From Magnetococcales bacterium (GTDB lineage: Bacteria > Pseudomonadota > Magnetococcia > Magnetococcales > JADFWU01): a stretch of 36,879 bases of DNA. Made by a program: the position numbers and the translations under genes. The notes under the pieces were generated by a model. The model saw only the letters and a program-made list of their open reading frames with translations. It searched no databases and had not been told where the DNA came from. Shown one piece after another: positions 34,987 to 36,879 of this stretch (the stretch's first letter is position 1; each line of letters begins with the position of its first letter). The stretch lies in contig JADFWU010000033.1 in assembly GCA_015234045.1 (NCBI GenBank), forward strand, positions 1 through 36,879, given 5' to 3'.

Positions 34987-36714
34987 TCAGGATGAAGCGT
35001 TTAGCGCAAGTTCTTGTTGAACCATTTGATAAAGACCTTCCACAGCATCATCGGGTGACAGCGTGGTTGGATCGCCGCCACGACGGCTTTGGATCTCCAG
35101 TTTACCTTCTTTCAGACTACGTCCACCGATCACCACACGCAACGGGATTCCTGTCAAATCCGCATCCTTGAATTTCACACCCAAACGCTCATCACGATCA
35201 TCGGTAAGTACATCAACCCCCTTTGCACTAAGCCCTTTTTCCAGAGCGCTGGCCGCTTCCATCAAAGCCTTATCCTTGGGGTTAATCACCAATAACATCA
35301 CCTGGAATGGCGCTAACGCCATGGGCCAGATAATACCATTATCATCATGATTTTGCTCAATGGCTGCGGCAACGATCCGCGAAACACCGATACCATAACA
35401 TCCCATCACCAGTGTTTTTTCCCGACCATTTTCATCCAACACCACCGCGTTCATCGCCTGGCTGTATTTCTCACCCAGCTTGAACACATGCCCCACCTCA
35501 ATACCACGATGCAATACCAATGTACCAGAATCACAACGCGGACAAGGCTCACCCGCTGTTACATTACGCAAATCAACAAAACGCGGCGCAGGCAGATCCC
35601 GTTCCCACACCACATTGGTAAGATGCCAACCCGCTTCATTGGCACCGCAGACAAACCCTCCGGCCATCTGAGTACCAGGATCGGCCACAATGGTTATTTC
35701 AGTACCAACCGGCCCGATAGATCCCACCGGAACACCGGTCAATTCACGCACGCGCTCCGGCTCCGGCAGAGTGAGTTGTGTAACACCCAAGGCGTTCATG
35801 GCTTTCACTTCGTTAAGCACATGATCACCACGCAGCACCAACATTATCAATCCCTCTTCCGTCTCAACGATAAGGGATTTAACGGTCTGCTCCACCGGTA
35901 CCTTGAGAAATGAAGAGACCTCTTCAATAGTCCGTTTATTGGGTGTCTCAATCCGAGCCATCGGTTCAGGCGTACCATCGGATGCCACTTCAGTGTCACC
36001 GGAAACCGCTTTTTCCAAATTGGCGGCATAGCCACAGTTTGTGCATGACGCGATGGTATCTTCACCAGATTCGGCCAACACATGAAACTCATGCGAAGAA
36101 GCACCACCGATTGAACCGGTATCCGCTTCAACGGCGCGGAACTCCAGTCCACAGCGTTGGAATATGCCCTGATAAGCCGCGAACATCGCCTTATAGCTGA
36201 CATCCAGCGCTTCCACATCCTTATCAAAGGAGTAGGCATCCTTCATCAAGAATTCGCGCCCGCGCATGATGCCAAACCGTGGCCGGATTTCATCACGAAA
36301 TTTGGTCTGAATCTGATAGAAATTCAACGGTAACTGCTTGTAGGAACGCACCTCACGGCGCACCAGATCGGTGATCACCTCTTCGTGGGTCGGTCCAAAG
36401 CAGAAATCCCGGTCATGCCGGTCTTTCATGCGCAACAGTTCTTTACCGTAGTGCGCCCAGCGTCCAGACTCTTCCCACAGTTCAGCAGGTTGCACTGCGC
36501 GCATCAACACCTCTTGTGCTCCAGCCCGGTCCATCTCCTGTCTCACGATTGTTTCCACACGACGAAGCACGCGCAATCCAAGTGGCAACCAGGTATAGAT
36601 GCCTGCATTCAGCTGCCGGATCAAACCAGCCCGCAACATCAATCGATGTGACACGACCTGGGCTTCTACCGGGTTTTCCCGCAGGGTGGGAATAAGGGTC
36701 TGACTGAAACGCAT
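34987..36714 (-). CDS. proS: Prolyl-tRNA synthetase (bacterial type, with editing domain)
   Basis: A 575-residue class II aminoacyl-tRNA synthetase that charges tRNA-Pro. The start MRFSQTLIPTLRENP and the motif 2 region FRDEIRPRFGIMRGREF are characteristic. The insertion between motifs 2 and 3 (about 225-400) is the bacterial cis-editing domain that removes mischarged alanine. Motif 3 includes GCYGIGVSRIVAAAIEQNHD, and the C-terminal anticodon-binding domain carries DDRDERLGVKFKDADL. The length matches the family. It starts 2 bases after the folE2 stop codon, so the two are co-transcribed. Nothing is unusual in it. Confidence 0.97.
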   Translation of the reverse strand: MRFSQTLIPTLRENPVEAQVVSHRLMLRAGLIRQLNAGIYTWLPLGLRVLRRVETIVRQEMDRAGAQEVLMRAVQPAELWEESGRWAHYGKELLRMKDRHDRDFCFGPTHEEVITDLVRREVRSYKQLPLNFYQIQTKFRDEIRPRFGIMRGREFLMKDAYSFDKDVEALDVSYKAMFAAYQGIFQRCGLEFRAVEADTGSIGGASSHEFHVLAESGEDTIASCTNCGYAANLEKAVSGDTEVASDGTPEPMARIETPNKRTIEEVSSFLKVPVEQTVKSLIVETEEGLIMLVLRGDHVLNEVKAMNALGVTQLTLPEPERVRELTGVPVGSIGPVGTEITIVADPGTQMAGGFVCGANEAGWHLTNVVWERDLPAPRFVDLRNVTAGEPCPRCDSGTLVLHRGIEVGHVFKLGEKYSQAMNAVVLDENGREKTLVMGCYGIGVSRIVAAAIEQNHDDNGIIWPMALAPFQVMLLVINPKDKALMEAASALEKGLSAKGVDVLTDDRDERLGVKFKDADLTGIPLRVVIGGRSLKEGKLEIQSRRGGDPTTLSPDDAVEGLYQMVQQELALNASS

Positions 36715-36716
36715 GA

Positions 36717-36879
36717 TTATGCCACTCTCTTGCCGCCTTCGATGAAGGCGTATGCTGAATGATTATGAATGGATTCGAAATTTTCCGATTCCACAGTATA
36801 CCAGACAATACGGTCATCGCCCTCTAAATCACTGGCTACCGACCGTACCATATCTTCGACAAAACGTGGATTTTCATAG
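36717..36879 (-). CDS. folE2: GTP cyclohydrolase FolE2, C-terminal part
   Basis: The last 54 codons of a gene that enters from beyond the window edge. The end reads [11 protein letters not shown], then [20 protein letters not shown], which is diagnostic of the FolE2 (type IB) GTP cyclohydrolase. That enzyme makes dihydroneopterin triphosphate for folate and can use metals other than zinc. The active-site Cys and most of the protein lie outside the window. The stop at 36717-36719 is 2 bases before the proS start. Confidence 0.9.
   Translation of the reverse strand, partial: YENPRFVEDMVRSVASDLEGDDRIVWYTVESENFESIHNHSAYAFIEGGKRVA

Noticed and set aside
35347..35913. 188-codon open frame antisense to proS
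   Set aside because: proS is certain here; the antisense translation is His/Thr-rich without motifs, as expected for a shadow frame.
1..36879. CRISPR array, tRNA or rRNA genes
   Set aside because: No regularly spaced identical repeats and no tRNA- or rRNA-like sequence were found in reading both strands by eye; the only short tandem repeat is coding.

Overview
The window looks like part of a Gram-negative proteobacterial chromosome. It encodes a lipoprotein secretin, signal peptides, methyl-accepting chemotaxis machinery and IS elements of common proteobacterial families. Gene content (an MSHA-type pilus/secretin cluster with ExeA-like ATPases, a FecR plus CHASE2-cyclase pair, a NIT-domain chemoreceptor and a CheX-like protein) suggests a motile aquatic or sediment bacterium. 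I cannot fix the genus; a magnetococcal, zetaproteobacterial or gammaproteobacterial lineage are all possible.

Layout. 1-3.6 kb: a probable extended -10 promoter drives a secreted FecR-domain protein; a CHASE2/class III adenylate cyclase follows. A shared terminator separates these from a convergent NIT-HAMP-MCP chemoreceptor (3.9-6.1 kb, minus strand). 6.36-11.7 kb is an accessory island made of three IS remnants (IS3, IS1634, IS21/IstB) around one large AT-richer gene. That gene encodes a NACHT-type NTPase whose C-terminus carries a PD-(D/E)XK nuclease-like signature, which makes it a candidate single-gene anti-phage system. 11.9-21.0 kb is a minus-strand MSHA/type II-like secretin operon. 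In transcription order it has three paralogous ExeA/MshM-type AAA ATPases, a possible 29-codon coupled ORF, the secretin MshL and a TPR protein (MshN-like). Its distal end lies next to the island, and no pilin, MshE or MshG gene is present here.

21.2-27.0 kb holds a 1917-residue secreted protein that joins a metzincin protease, a DUF11-like domain, thrombospondin type 3-like calcium repeats, a seven-repeat RCC1 propeller, a cyclophilin prolyl isomerase and two copies of a three-unit beta module. 27.1-31.2 kb has a SulP anion transporter with STAS domain, a CHAD protein, an unknown small membrane protein and an IS630 remnant. 31.4-34.1 kb is a tightly overlapping three-gene plus-strand operon: an unknown protein, a PaaK-like adenylate-forming enzyme and a HAD hydrolase with an altered motif I. 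34.1-36.9 kb returns to conserved functions on the minus strand: a CheX-like protein, prolyl-tRNA synthetase and the 3' end of folE2.

The strongest candidates for new biology are the NACHT-nuclease single gene in the IS island and the protease-propeller-isomerase megaprotein next to the triplicated ExeA-like secretin operon. Both functional proposals are inferences from domain content and context.
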